Below, one piece after another: positions 36,516 to 44,512 of a stretch of 44,512 nucleotides of DNA (position 1 is the stretch's first letter; each line of letters opens with the position of its first letter). The notes under the pieces were generated by a model. It saw only the letters and a list, made by a program, of their open reading frames with translations. It did not search any database and was not told where the DNA came from. The position numbers and the translations under genes are program-made. This DNA comes from Hyphomicrobiales bacterium (lineage in GTDB: Bacteria > Pseudomonadota > Alphaproteobacteria > Rhizobiales > Rhizobiaceae): positions 1-44,512 of the forward strand of contig JAAENI010000468.1 in NCBI GenBank assembly GCA_024224595.1, written 5' to 3'.

Positions 36516-36802
36516 ACCGTATCTTCTTCACACGGATTCATTTGACCGACTTTTTACGTTTGCTGGCAAAGCATGTTTTTCGCCCCGGAAGCATTTGGGG
36601 TCTGTATGAACACAAGAAAAGCATAACGTGGTCGAGAAAGCGTGGAAAGCCGACCTTTGCCTAAAAAACCGGGGTGACCAATCCAGTCCATCTGTGGCGT
36701 TGTAAAACTTGTTCGATCAACCAGATCGCACTGGGTTCTACTCATTGCCGAGTGAACGGGATTGATCCATCAAATGCTTCCGTGTAGAGAAGATGCGGTC
36801 TA
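36513..36802. repeat. MITE-like inverted-repeat element after gatB
   Basis: Ends at 36513-36550 and 36766-36802 form an imperfect inverted repeat: TAGACCGTATCTTCTTCACA paired with TAGACCGCATCTTCTCTACA, each followed by CGGA..CATTTGA. Size is 290 bp, close to the other two complete elements here. The left 38 bp, and the inner GCCAGCAAACG, match the element end at the REC-EAL gene. The ORF inside (36554-36745, minus) has no recognised domain. Confidence 0.8.
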
Positions 36803-36845
36803 ACGTGATACAATGACGTTTTGATTCAAGTTCCGGAGTATTGCC

Positions 36846-37331
36846 ATGTGGGTACGAACCGCTTCTATACGGGATATTGGCACAATCAGTCAGCTTCTGG
36901 ACCAGGTTTGGCATGATACCTATGACGATATTTATGGGGTCGAAAAGGTCAATGAGATTATCACACAATGGCATTCTAAAAGTGCACTTGAGCGAAACCT
37001 GAAACTGCCTGCCTCAGAGTTTCTGGTGGCAGATGACGGCAACAGAATTGCCGGTACAGCTTTTGCCAGTCAAATTGAAGCCAAAACCACGAAACTGCAC
37101 CAGCTCTATGTCCTGCCGGAATTTCAGGGCAAGGGGGTCGGCAAATTGCTGCTTGAGGAAATTGAAGATAGTTTTTTCGAAGCGCAAAATCTGGTTCTTG
37201 AAGTTGAAGAGCTAAACGAGCCAGCAATAAGATTTTACAAAAAATACGGATACAGTCAAACTGGCACAACAGCCAATTGCGGCGCTGATGATTCCGGCAT
37301 CGCCGCTCTGATTTTTACCAAGAAACGATGA
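36846..37331 (+). CDS. GNAT-family N-acetyltransferase
   Basis: A 161-aa acetyltransferase: KLHQLYVLPEFQGKGVGKLLL contains the acetyl-CoA-binding Q/R-x-x-G-x-G/A motif, followed by LEVEELNEPAIRFYKKYGYS. The N-terminal RTASIRDIGTISQL helix is typical. The substrate (protein, amine or antibiotic) cannot be told. It has its own spacer and starts 44 bp after the inverted-repeat element. Confidence 0.88.
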   Translation: MWVRTASIRDIGTISQLLDQVWHDTYDDIYGVEKVNEIITQWHSKSALERNLKLPASEFLVADDGNRIAGTAFASQIEAKTTKLHQLYVLPEFQGKGVGKLLLEEIEDSFFEAQNLVLEVEELNEPAIRFYKKYGYSQTGTTANCGADDSGIAALIFTKKR

Positions 37332-37675
37332 GTTTTTGGTGAGTGGTCACGTGATTATGCCGAGTTGTTGGAAGTATCTTTAACTCCTGTTGCTGCCAAT
37401 ATAAAATTTCATCTGGTTGATCGCGTTCCGGCAGCATTAATATGGTTATGAACAGCCATCATTGGCAGGCAAATTCAGTAAGGCAGCGTAAAAATTTTGG
37501 CATGATGGTGACAAAGCCGGACTTTGCCTGTTTGCGATGATGGTCGGACATTAGACGATCCATGAAATGTCAAAATCAGTTTGGGTCTTAATTATTGCGG
37601 AAAACTACTCATTATACGTTGAATTTATAACAAATCCTGTCATGCTCGATTTAGGCGATATAGGAGAAAAGTCTA
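37332..37675. other. Intergenic spacer before the dehydrogenase gene
   Basis: About 340 bp with no gene. It contains the small palindrome CAAAG-CCGGA-CTTTG (37512-37526) and, at its end, the good AGGAGA Shine-Dalgarno of the dehydrogenase gene. A weak resemblance to the inner part of the 36513-36802 element is not strong enough to call. Confidence 0.5.
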
Positions 37676-39100
37676 ATGTCAGTAGAAAAAGAGCCAGGAT
37701 TTCGTAAAAGCGTAGAGTTGCTATTCATGCGTGCAGCGGAGAAAATGGACCTGGCGCCAGACCTCGTTAACAAGATACGGGTTTGTAATTCCACCTATAC
37801 CGTTCGCTTTGGCGTAAAATTACGAGGTAGAATTCAGACTTTTACAGGATATCGTTCGGTTCATTCTGAACATGCAGAACCGGTAAAAGGGGGCATTCGT
37901 TATGCCTTGAGTGTTGACCAGAACGAAGTTGAGGCACTGGCGGCGCTGATGACTTACAAATGTGCGCTGGTTGAAGTGCCATTTGGGGGGTCGAAAGGAG
38001 GATTATGCATCGATCCAAGAGCATGGGATGAAGAAGAGCTGGAACGTATTACCCGGCGTTTCGCCTTTGAACTGATTAAACGTGATCTGATCAACCCGTC
38101 TCAAAACGTACCGGCTCCGGATATGGGCACCGGTGAACGTGAAATGGCGTGGATTGCTGATCAGTATCACCGTATGAATACTACTGATATTGATGCGCGT
38201 GCCTGTGTAACCGGCAAACCGCTGGAAGCAGGCGGTATCCGTGGTCGGGTGGAAGCCACTGGGCGTGGCGTTCAATATGGTATTCGTGAATTTTTCCGCC
38301 ATGAGGCTGACAAACAGATAGCTGGTCTTGAGGGAGGCCTTGCAGGCAAGCGTGTGATTATTCAGGGGCTGGGTAATGTGGGCTATCATGCGGGCAAGTT
38401 CCTGCAGGAAGAAGATGATTGCAAGATCGTTGGCGTGATTGAGCGCGACGGTGCGATAATCAACGATAATGGGCTGGATATCGAAACGTTGAAGTCTCAC
38501 ATCAATGAACATGGCGGTGTTGCCAAATATCCCCATGGTACCTATGTGGAAAATGGTATTTCAGCCCTGGAGCATGAATGTGATATTCTCATTCCTGCGG
38601 CACTTGAGAGTGTGATTACCAGGGAAAATGCCGGACGCATCAAAGCCAGGTTCATCGTTGAAGCGGCGAATGGTCCAATTACCGCTGGTGGCGATGAAAT
38701 ATTGCGCAATAACGGCGTTGTGATTATGCCTGACATGTTTGCCAATGCGGGCGGGGTGACGGTTTCTTATTTTGAGTGGGTGAAGAATCTTTCTCATATT
38801 CGATTTGGCCGTATGCAACGCCGTCAAGAGGAAGCACGCCAGGAGATGGTGATTGAAGCCCTGGAGAAAATGACAGGGAAATCTTTCCCAGATGAGTTGC
38901 GCGGGGCTTTTGTCTCCGGTGCCGATGAGTTGACGCTGGTACGCTCAGGCCTGGATGACACGATGCGCGGGGCCTATATTAATATGCGCGAAACGTGGCA
39001 TCGCTTGAAACGCGATGACCCGAGCATGGATCTGAGGACTGCTGCTTATATGATCTCGATTGAGCGGGTGGCAAGTTCTTACCGGACACTCGGGTTATAA
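37676..39100 (+). CDS. Glu/Leu/Phe/Val-family dehydrogenase, probable NAD(P)-glutamate dehydrogenase
   Basis: A 474-aa amino-acid dehydrogenase. It has the substrate loop PVKGGIRYALSVDQNEVEALAALMTYKCALVEVPFGGSKGG with the catalytic lysine, VPAPDMGTGEREMAWIADQY, GGIRGRVEATGRGVQYGIREF, the Rossmann motif QGLGNVGYHAG, and IVEAANGPITAGGDEIL, PDMFANAGGVTVSYFEWVKN. Length and motifs fit glutamate dehydrogenase rather than the shorter leucine/phenylalanine enzymes. It interconverts glutamate and 2-oxoglutarate plus ammonia. It is monocistronic, followed by about 320 bp and then tRNA-Trp. Confidence 0.9.
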   Translation: MSVEKEPGFRKSVELLFMRAAEKMDLAPDLVNKIRVCNSTYTVRFGVKLRGRIQTFTGYRSVHSEHAEPVKGGIRYALSVDQNEVEALAALMTYKCALVEVPFGGSKGGLCIDPRAWDEEELERITRRFAFELIKRDLINPSQNVPAPDMGTGEREMAWIADQYHRMNTTDIDARACVTGKPLEAGGIRGRVEATGRGVQYGIREFFRHEADKQIAGLEGGLAGKRVIIQGLGNVGYHAGKFLQEEDDCKIVGVIERDGAIINDNGLDIETLKSHINEHGGVAKYPHGTYVENGISALEHECDILIPAALESVITRENAGRIKARFIVEAANGPITAGGDEILRNNGVVIMPDMFANAGGVTVSYFEWVKNLSHIRFGRMQRRQEEARQEMVIEALEKMTGKSFPDELRGAFVSGADELTLVRSGLDDTMRGAYINMRETWHRLKRDDPSMDLRTAAYMISIERVASSYRTLGL

Positions 39101-39422
39101 ATGGCAGTCTGGCACGTTGGCGGATTATTTCCGCAGGTGCAGTAATGGAAATGAAGAAGGTGGTTTTTACGCTGCTGGCCTGGATGTAGTTTTTTAATCC
39201 CTGCTACTGGGGGATGCAGAATCTATTGCCGGAGATTTGGGGTGATTGGGGGCTCAACCCCTGAATGAATAACTGCCAGCAATCGATGAATTCCTTTCTC
39301 ATAATGTGGTTTTTTAATTCGATGCCAAATTCCAAATTTTTGGCTTGAATTAATCCCACCATCTGCTTAGTAATCGTCCAGACTAAACAGACTTGTCCCC
39401 GGGAACAGGTCGTGTTTACGAT
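39101..39422. other. Spacer upstream of tRNA-Trp
   Basis: About 320 bp without a gene, carrying the tRNA promoter region. The imperfect palindrome TGTCCCCGGGAACA (39392-39405) is just upstream. No terminator for the dehydrogenase gene is obvious. Confidence 0.5.
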
Positions 39423-39498
39423 AGGGGTATAGCTCAGTTGGTAGAGCGACGGTCTCCAAAACCGTAGGTCCACAGTTCGAGTCTGTGTGCCCCTGCCA
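39423..39498 (+). tRNA. tRNA-Trp (CCA anticodon)
   Basis: A 76-nt cloverleaf with encoded CCA end. Acceptor arms AGGGGTA and TGCCCCT pair throughout with one G-U. The D-loop is AGCTCAGTTGGTAGAGC, the anticodon stem-loop ACGGTCTCCAAAACCGT with CCA in the loop, and the T-loop GTTCGAGTC. It reads UGG. In many alphaproteobacteria this gene precedes secE-nusG; here an insertion sequence lies 30 bp downstream. Confidence 0.95.
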
Positions 39499-39528
39499 TA
39501 TAAATCAATAACTTAGCTGGTGTATATG

Positions 39529-41224
39529 GTAACCGGGGCAAAAAGGCGGGCAGTTTTTTTATCGCCGGGGATTCCCTTTTTACTCAAGTTATGAATCAAT
39601 CGACATATGGCCGAATCGCCCCTTGATATTGACGCACTGGATATTGCTGCTCTGAAGGCACTGATTTTGGAGTTGCTTGAGCAGGGTGCGGTGCGCGATG
39701 GCGAGAATGCGGCATTGCGCGAAGATATCCGTCGCCTTAAAGGCCTGAAAGGACCACCGGATATCAAGCCTTCGGGAATGAATAAGAAAGCGCGTTCACG
39801 TGCCAAGGCGGGGCGGGCCGCTAACAAGCGGCGGCGGGGCAAGAAGAAGGACCGAGTTGTGATTGATGAAAAGCGCGTAGTCACGGCTGATGCACCAGCT
39901 GGCTCTCGCTTTAAGGGCTATGAAGATTATCTGGTCCAGGATTTGATCTGCCGACCTCATAGTGTTTTGTTACGGCGCGAGCGCTGGCTTATGCCAGATG
40001 GCAGCTATGTTGTAGCGCCCCTGCCGGCGGGCACGCGAGGACATTTTGGCCCCGAACTTCGCCGTTTCATCCTCGCGCATTATCATGGGCTGCAGACCAG
40101 CGTTGAACGACTGGTAACATTGTTGGCTGATCTTGGAGTAGATATCTCCAAACGCCAGATCATGCGGCTGTTGAATGATGGTCAGGAGGGTTTTGTCGCT
40201 GAGAATAATGCGGTGTTACACGCCGGGCTGGAAAGCGCGCCCTGGGTCAGTGTTGATGACACCGGTGCGCGCCATCGCGACCGCAATGGCGTGACGACGC
40301 AGATTGGCAATGATGCTTTCGCATGGTTTGGAACCAGCTTTTCCAAGAGCCGCCTGAACTTCCTGTCGCTGTTGCGGGCAGGCCATAAGGATTATGTGCT
40401 GAATGAAGCGGTCTTTTCCTACATGGCTAAACTCAATCTGAGCGGGGTGGTGATAGCTCTTCTGGCAGGTGCACCCAAGCAGCACTTTGCCGATGAGGCC
40501 GCATGGCAGGCCGAACTTCACCGTCTTGGTATTGCGGACTTGAAAGTTCATCCCGATCCGCTACGCGTTGCCAGCGAAGGCGCATTATGGGGTGCCTTGT
40601 CGCATCACGGGCTGCTGGCGGATACTGTAATCCTCTCCGATGACGCTGGTCAGTTCAACATTGGAACCCATGCCCTGTGCTGGGTTCATGCCGAACGGTT
40701 GATCCACAAGCTGGATACCTTCACAGACCACCAGCGGCGGGAAAAGGAACGTATCCAAGCCCGGTTGTGGTGGTTCTATGCCGATTTGAAAGAATATCGC
40801 AAAATGCCAACGCGATTGCGGGCCAGACAATTGGCGCGGCGCTTTGATGCGCTGTTTACCAGCAAAACAGGCTTTGTAACCCTGGATCGGCTACTGGCTC
40901 GTCTTCATGCCAAACGCGATCATTTGCTCGTCGTCCTGGATCACCCGCATGTACCGCTCAATACCAACGGTTCGGAAAATGATATCCGTGCCATGGTCAC
41001 CCGGCGAAAACTCTCCGGTGGTACAAAATCTGAAACCGGCAGGCAGGCCAGAGACACTTTCATCGGACTAATCAAGACGTGCCGCAAGCTCGGCATCTCA
41101 TACTGGAATTATCTCGGTGATCGCCTCAAAGTGCCTGGTGCAACTGCCGTGCCCTACCTACCCGGACTCGTAAGACAACGATGCCTGGAAATGGCATGAA
41201 TGCCTGCCTTTTTGCCCCGGTTAC
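39529..41224 (+). mobile_element. IS66-family insertion sequence, complete, single-gene type
   Basis: Terminal inverted repeats of 24 bp (one mismatch) begin GTAACCGGGGCAAAAAGGC at 39529-39552, with the complement at 41201-41224, bounding a 1696-bp element with one transposase gene and no tnpA/tnpB. GTAA ends are typical of IS66. The flanking 8 bp differ (TGTATATG left, TCCCTTAT right), so no target-site duplication is visible. That suggests recombination or deletion at this copy rather than a simple insertion. Confidence 0.9.
39607..41199 (+). CDS. IS66-family transposase
   Basis: A 530-aa transposase: N-terminal leucine-rich coiled coil (ALDIAALKALILELLEQG...LREDIRRLKG), a basic linker (KKARSRAKAGRAANKRRRGKKK), and a DDE core. 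The acidic triad is likely in WVSVDDTGARHRDRNG, LSDDAGQFNIGTHALCWVHAER and NTNGSENDIRAMV; the RRKLSGGTKSETGRQARDTF motif follows. It is intact and lies inside matched inverted repeats. It lacks the IS66 accessory genes, like other single-gene members of the family. Confidence 0.93.
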   Translation: MAESPLDIDALDIAALKALILELLEQGAVRDGENAALREDIRRLKGLKGPPDIKPSGMNKKARSRAKAGRAANKRRRGKKKDRVVIDEKRVVTADAPAGSRFKGYEDYLVQDLICRPHSVLLRRERWLMPDGSYVVAPLPAGTRGHFGPELRRFILAHYHGLQTSVERLVTLLADLGVDISKRQIMRLLNDGQEGFVAENNAVLHAGLESAPWVSVDDTGARHRDRNGVTTQIGNDAFAWFGTSFSKSRLNFLSLLRAGHKDYVLNEAVFSYMAKLNLSGVVIALLAGAPKQHFADEAAWQAELHRLGIADLKVHPDPLRVASEGALWGALSHHGLLADTVILSDDAGQFNIGTHALCWVHAERLIHKLDTFTDHQRREKERIQARLWWFYADLKEYRKMPTRLRARQLARRFDALFTSKTGFVTLDRLLARLHAKRDHLLVVLDHPHVPLNTNGSENDIRAMVTRRKLSGGTKSETGRQARDTFIGLIKTCRKLGISYWNYLGDRLKVPGATAVPYLPGLVRQRCLEMA

Positions 41225-41398
41225 TCCCTTATCCCGCTTAACAGTCCCTTATCCCGAATCCGCGTTACCCATATACCGGACATGCACTCCCTGCACAGCT
41301 CGCAAATTGGGGGCGAAAAGAGCGGCGGTTTTCCGCGAAAATATGATATTGTACGAATTTTCTGGTGCGCGGTCGAAAAACCAGTCACCCTTCCCGGA
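41225..41398. other. Short spacer right of the IS
   Basis: 174 bp between the insertion sequence and the end of the flavoprotein gene. TCCCTTATCCCG occurs twice (41225-41236 and 41245-41256) immediately beside the IS end; no gene is visible. Confidence 0.5.
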
Positions 41399-43459
41399 TT
41401 AAAAATCAGGGACCACCCGGTCGCGCCGCACCGCTGGCGCGTCAGACGCATCCAGTTCACGGGCATAGCGGTGACCGGCATAAACCGCGGCAGCGATGAT
41501 CGCCGGTGCATCGCAGTCACCAATCCGTTTCAACGTTTGCGGCAGCCCCCCGGCGCCGGCTGCGATGCCTTCGGTGAGTGTGTGATAAAGCTGGTCGTTG
41601 GGCGTGCGCGCCGTGACCAGAACCAGTGCGTCAGCGTCGATTCGCCTTTCCCGATCAGTATAGACGCTACGCGTGATAGCGTTGTTGCCATCAAAACTTT
41701 CCAAGCCGTGAGCAGTGACAATTTCTACATCCATTTCTATCAACCGGCGCTGCGCGCGGGCCTGTTCAACGGTGTAGGTTCCCCAGGCCGAAACCTTGTC
41801 CTCCGGGGTCACCATGACTACCTCGACGCCGTTGGTAGCTAGCCATTCGGCAACACAACCACCGATGTAATAGTGATCATCATCAAACAGTAGAACCCGG
41901 CCTTCCGGTAACTGTCCTGCCATGATGTCATCGGGGGTGAACAGTCGTTCTCGTGGTCCGAGGCTGGCAAGAGGCTTCATGCTGTTACGACCGAAACCGT
42001 CAACCCGCCAGTGCGCACCGGTGGCTATCGCGACATGGTCGGCCCCGAATGCCAGCACGTCGTCGGCGGAAAGTTCGCTTTCCCGGTAAATTTCGACGTT
42101 CGGCATTTTTTCGATCTGTTGCAGGCGGTAATCGCGAACCCGTGTCCACTCGTTGAGGCCTGGAAGGGCAGCTTCGATGGTGACACGACCGCCGAGTTGG
42201 CGTTTTGATTCAGCCAACGCCACCGAATAACCGCGTTGACCAAGCGCGCGTGCAGCTTCCAGCCCGGCCGGTCCGGCGCCGACCACCAGCACTGTCCCAT
42301 CCGACCCCTTCTTTTCGATGCGTTCGGGGTGCCAGTCGCGTCGCCATTCCTCACCCATCGTCGGATTCTGGGTGCAGCGGATCGGCACTCCCTGACCGTC
42401 GCCTGAATAACAGATGTTGCAACCGATACATTCACGGATGTCATCCCATCGACCTTCACGTATTTTCGCAGGCAAGAACGGGTCGGCAATCGATGGCCGG
42501 GCCGCTCCAATGAAATCGACGATGCCGCGTCTAACTTGTGACAGCATCGCATCGGGCGAGGTGAAACGGCCGACGGTGACCACCGGTTTCGTGGTTACGG
42601 ATTTGACAAACGACATGTAATCCTCAAGCGCACCTTCCTTGGCATAGCGCGAGTGCCCCATCTCATAACTGTAATCGCTGATGTTGATGTCCCAGATATC
42701 CGGAAGTTCTCCCAGTAATTCCATCATATCGCGACTTTCACCGGTAACCGGCACTCCGTCTTCACCTACGGTTTCGTCAGATGAAAAACGCACCGCCACG
42801 GCACAGGTATCTCCTACTGCCGTCTTGGTTTCCTCAATCAACTCACGCACTAGCCGAACCCGGTTTTCCAGCCTGCCTCCGTATTCGTCTGTACGGGTGT
42901 TGGTGGTGGCCGACAAAAAATGGGACAGCAGATAGCCATGCGTGGCGTAGACATAAACGATATCAAAGCCGGCCTGCTTGGCGCGCAAGGCGGCTTGACG
43001 GTGCCAGCGCCTGAGGTCACGGATATCCGACTTGTCCATCGCCCGTGTTTGATAGGGGTTGCCGGCCAAGTCTGGTATACTTGCCACATCCATGGATATT
43101 TCGCGCGAATACAGGTTAGCTGATCGACTTCCGCCATGCCATAATTCTGCTCCCGCGAGCGCGCCATGCGCATGAACCTGTTCTGTCATCATGGCATGGG
43201 CTTTGATATCGCCGTCATCCCAAAGCGAAGCATAGGGATATGGCAGATCATCGGATGTTGGGTGGATCGAACAATATTCGGTATTAACAACACCCCAGCC
43301 TCCTTCCGCCTTGACGGCGCGCAACTCCGCTAGCATTCGCGGCCGCTGCCAGCCCAGTCCAGTGCAATGGGGGACCTGATAGAAACGGTTCGGGGCAACC
43401 ACCGGACCGATTTTGACTGGCTCGAACAGCAAGCTGTAGCGCGGATCCACGTTAGCCAT
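41399..43459 (-). CDS. Trimethylamine-dehydrogenase-like flavoprotein (OYE plus FAD/NAD domains)
   Basis: About 686 aa from MANVDPRYSLLFEPVKIG (ATG 43459, overlapping the upstream aminotransferase stop by 8 bp). Residues 1-370 form an old-yellow-enzyme FMN barrel (RFYQVPHCTG, GAELWHGGS, YVYATHGYLLSHFLS, TNTRTDEYGGRLENR). A Fe4S4 cysteine cluster follows (ECIGCNICYSGDGQGVPIRC), then a dinucleotide-binding module (TVLVVGAGPAGLEAARALGQRG and VALAESKRQLGG). The layout matches trimethylamine, dimethylamine and N-methyl-amino-acid demethylating dehydrogenases such as those for stachydrine or N-methylproline. With the coupled aminotransferase it may degrade a methylated amine or betaine. Base composition is GC-richer than the left part of the window. 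Confidence 0.88.
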   Translation of the reverse strand: MANVDPRYSLLFEPVKIGPVVAPNRFYQVPHCTGLGWQRPRMLAELRAVKAEGGWGVVNTEYCSIHPTSDDLPYPYASLWDDGDIKAHAMMTEQVHAHGALAGAELWHGGSRSANLYSREISMDVASIPDLAGNPYQTRAMDKSDIRDLRRWHRQAALRAKQAGFDIVYVYATHGYLLSHFLSATTNTRTDEYGGRLENRVRLVRELIEETKTAVGDTCAVAVRFSSDETVGEDGVPVTGESRDMMELLGELPDIWDINISDYSYEMGHSRYAKEGALEDYMSFVKSVTTKPVVTVGRFTSPDAMLSQVRRGIVDFIGAARPSIADPFLPAKIREGRWDDIRECIGCNICYSGDGQGVPIRCTQNPTMGEEWRRDWHPERIEKKGSDGTVLVVGAGPAGLEAARALGQRGYSVALAESKRQLGGRVTIEAALPGLNEWTRVRDYRLQQIEKMPNVEIYRESELSADDVLAFGADHVAIATGAHWRVDGFGRNSMKPLASLGPRERLFTPDDIMAGQLPEGRVLLFDDDHYYIGGCVAEWLATNGVEVVMVTPEDKVSAWGTYTVEQARAQRRLIEMDVEIVTAHGLESFDGNNAITRSVYTDRERRIDADALVLVTARTPNDQLYHTLTEGIAAGAGGLPQTLKRIGDCDAPAIIAAAVYAGHRYARELDASDAPAVRRDRVVPDF

Positions 43460-44512
43460 TCCAGATGCCTTCATTTCGAACATCCTCCATTGCCAGATAA
43501 ATTCCCTTATGAAGGACATCCATCATTTCATCGATTTGTTTGCGAGTAATCGTCAGCGGGGGTGACATCACACACATGTTGATCATTGGTCGAACCAGCA
43601 AACCCAATTCCTGACAGTGTTTGTCGATACGATTGCCGATCTCGTAGTCAAGCAGTAGCGGGTCTTTTGCATCGCCGCTGATAACACATTCGACGCAACC
43701 CATCAGCCCGATGCCCCGAACATCACCGACAATGGGGATATCGAGCATGGTACGCAGGCGTTCCTGGAAATAAGGTCCGACTTCTTGGACGTATTGCAAT
43801 ATTTTCTCACGCTCCATGATCTCGATGTTTTTCAGCGCTGCCACGCAGGCAACAGGATGACCTGAATAAGTAAATCCGCTGGAAAAACACGCCCCATCCG
43901 CGTCTGACCCGGAGATTCTGGATAAGACGCGGTCGTTAATCAAAACCGCCCCAAGCGGCTGGTAGCCGGATGTCAGGCCCTTGGCCGATGTGATTATATC
44001 GGCATCAACGTCGAAAACATCTTTACTGGCAAAGAAATGACCCAGACGCCCAAAACCGGTGACAACCTCGTCAGAAATATAAAGAACGTCGTGACGGCGG
44101 CAGACCTCCAGACACCCGGCATGATAGCCCTCCGGTGGCATTATTATGCCACCGGACGCCAGAACCGGTTCGGCGATGAAAGCGGCGACCTTGTCAGGGC
44201 CCAGTTCGAGGATTTTGCTCTCAAGATCTTGAACCTTGGCATCACAGAAATCCTCGATGCTCATGCCATCCGGTCGGCGATAAGGATTTGGCGAGGGTAG
44301 CAGATGAACGAAGCCACGCTCGAAATCCATGTAATTCTTGTCCCGCGCCTTACCGGAGCATGATGCTGAAAGATAAGTGCTACCATGATAGGCGTCGTGG
44401 CGCGAGATAATGTGTTTTTTATCAGGCCGGCCAAGCACATTGTTGAAGAACAAAATGAAACGAAGCGCGGAATCAACCGCAGTGGAACCGCCAGTGGTAA
44501 AAAATACGTGGT
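43452..44512 (-). CDS. Class III (omega) aminotransferase, N-terminus outside window
   Basis: The reading frame stays open to the window edge (HVFFTTGGSTAVDSALRF precedes the ORF-track start), so the gene is partial at its 5' end. Family motifs: the GGSTAVDSAL PLP-phosphate region, AFIAEPVLASGGIIMPPEGY, DEVVTGFGRLGHFFAS, and the PLP lysine in DADIITSAKGLTSGYQPLGA, followed by FTYSGHPVACVAALKNIEIME. It transfers amino groups from omega-amino acids or amines to pyruvate or similar. Its stop overlaps the flavoprotein start by 8 bp, so the two are translationally coupled and probably act in one pathway. Confidence 0.9.
   Translation of the reverse strand, partial: HVFFTTGGSTAVDSALRFILFFNNVLGRPDKKHIISRHDAYHGSTYLSASCSGKARDKNYMDFERGFVHLLPSPNPYRRPDGMSIEDFCDAKVQDLESKILELGPDKVAAFIAEPVLASGGIIMPPEGYHAGCLEVCRRHDVLYISDEVVTGFGRLGHFFASKDVFDVDADIITSAKGLTSGYQPLGAVLINDRVLSRISGSDADGACFSSGFTYSGHPVACVAALKNIEIMEREKILQYVQEVGPYFQERLRTMLDIPIVGDVRGIGLMGCVECVISGDAKDPLLLDYEIGNRIDKHCQELGLLVRPMINMCVMSPPLTITRKQIDEMMDVLHKGIYLAMEDVRNEGIWNG

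Noticed and set aside
37500-37620. Possible diverged copy of the gatB-proximal element
   Set aside because: Only scattered matches (AGCCGxxCTTTGCCT, GATCCAT, ACTCATT) and no terminal inverted repeat could be found.
39521-41232. Target-site duplication around the IS66 element
   Set aside because: The 8 bp on the two sides (TGTATATG and TCCCTTAT) do not match, so no duplication is reported.
1-44512. CRISPR array, prophage or rRNA operon
   Set aside because: No regularly spaced repeats, phage structural genes or rRNA sequences were seen; the repeats present are dispersed element ends.

Overview
This window looks like chromosome from a moderate-GC alphaproteobacterium, most likely a marine or marine-associated Rhizobiales-type lineage. 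The evidence is the order ppiD-trpD-trpC-moaC-moeA, a TRAP transporter tied to sulfonate catabolism, alphaproteobacterial-looking gatB and glutamate dehydrogenase, and many short palindromic intergenic elements. No species call is possible by eye.

Layout. (1) 1-5.9 kb: a housekeeping run (PpiD-type periplasmic chaperone, trpD, trpC, moaC, moeA), with a roughly 296-bp inverted-repeat element between moaC and moeA. (2) 6.0-15.1 kb: a catabolic locus. A LacI-type repressor diverges from an operon encoding a small membrane protein, the three TRAP transporter subunits, a HisD-family dehydrogenase (HpsN-like), an SDR, a zinc alcohol dehydrogenase and a two-subunit UxaA-family lyase that reads best as sulfolactate sulfo-lyase SuyAB. 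Together they fit uptake of 2,3-dihydroxypropane-1-sulfonate (DHPS) and its conversion through sulfolactate to pyruvate and sulfite. Two near-identical LacI-type palindromes and a third palindrome sit in the divergent promoter region. (3) 15.1-22.8 kb: a decayed, repeat-rich accessory stretch. It holds an iron-dependent alcohol dehydrogenase, an asparagine-synthase fragment fused tail-to-tail with a truncated metallo-beta-lactamase-fold gene, a PhyH-type dioxygenase, transposase relics, an unknown small gene, a probable exported delta-class carbonic anhydrase, and an autotransporter-repeat relic enclosed by repeat-element ends.

(4) 22.8-28.3 kb, minus strand: a TadG-like pilus protein, a hybrid histidine kinase with HAMP-HisKA-HATPase-REC-Hpt, and a REC-EAL protein, plausibly one phosphorelay acting on cyclic-di-GMP. 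(5) 28.9-34.8 kb: a molybdopterin oxidoreductase, a broken MocR-type regulator, a MarR regulator-methyltransferase pair divergent from a membrane protein across a perfect 23-bp inverted repeat, and an SDR. (6) 35.0-39.5 kb: gatB, a second inverted-repeat element, a GNAT acetyltransferase, a Glu/Leu/Phe/Val-type dehydrogenase and tRNA-Trp. (7) 39.5-41.2 kb: a complete IS66-type insertion sequence with a single transposase gene. (8) 41.4-44.5 kb: visibly GC-richer DNA with a trimethylamine-dehydrogenase-like flavoprotein overlapping a class-III aminotransferase that runs off the window. The IS has no target duplication and the expected tRNA-Trp/secE neighbourhood is interrupted, so this right-hand block may have been joined by an IS-mediated rearrangement.

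The DHPS operon is the most coherent system. The most unusual observations are the short repeat elements whose outer TAG supplies the stop codon of two unrelated genes, the captured autotransporter relic, and the bacterial delta-carbonic anhydrase. All family calls are from reading the sequence; no database search was run.
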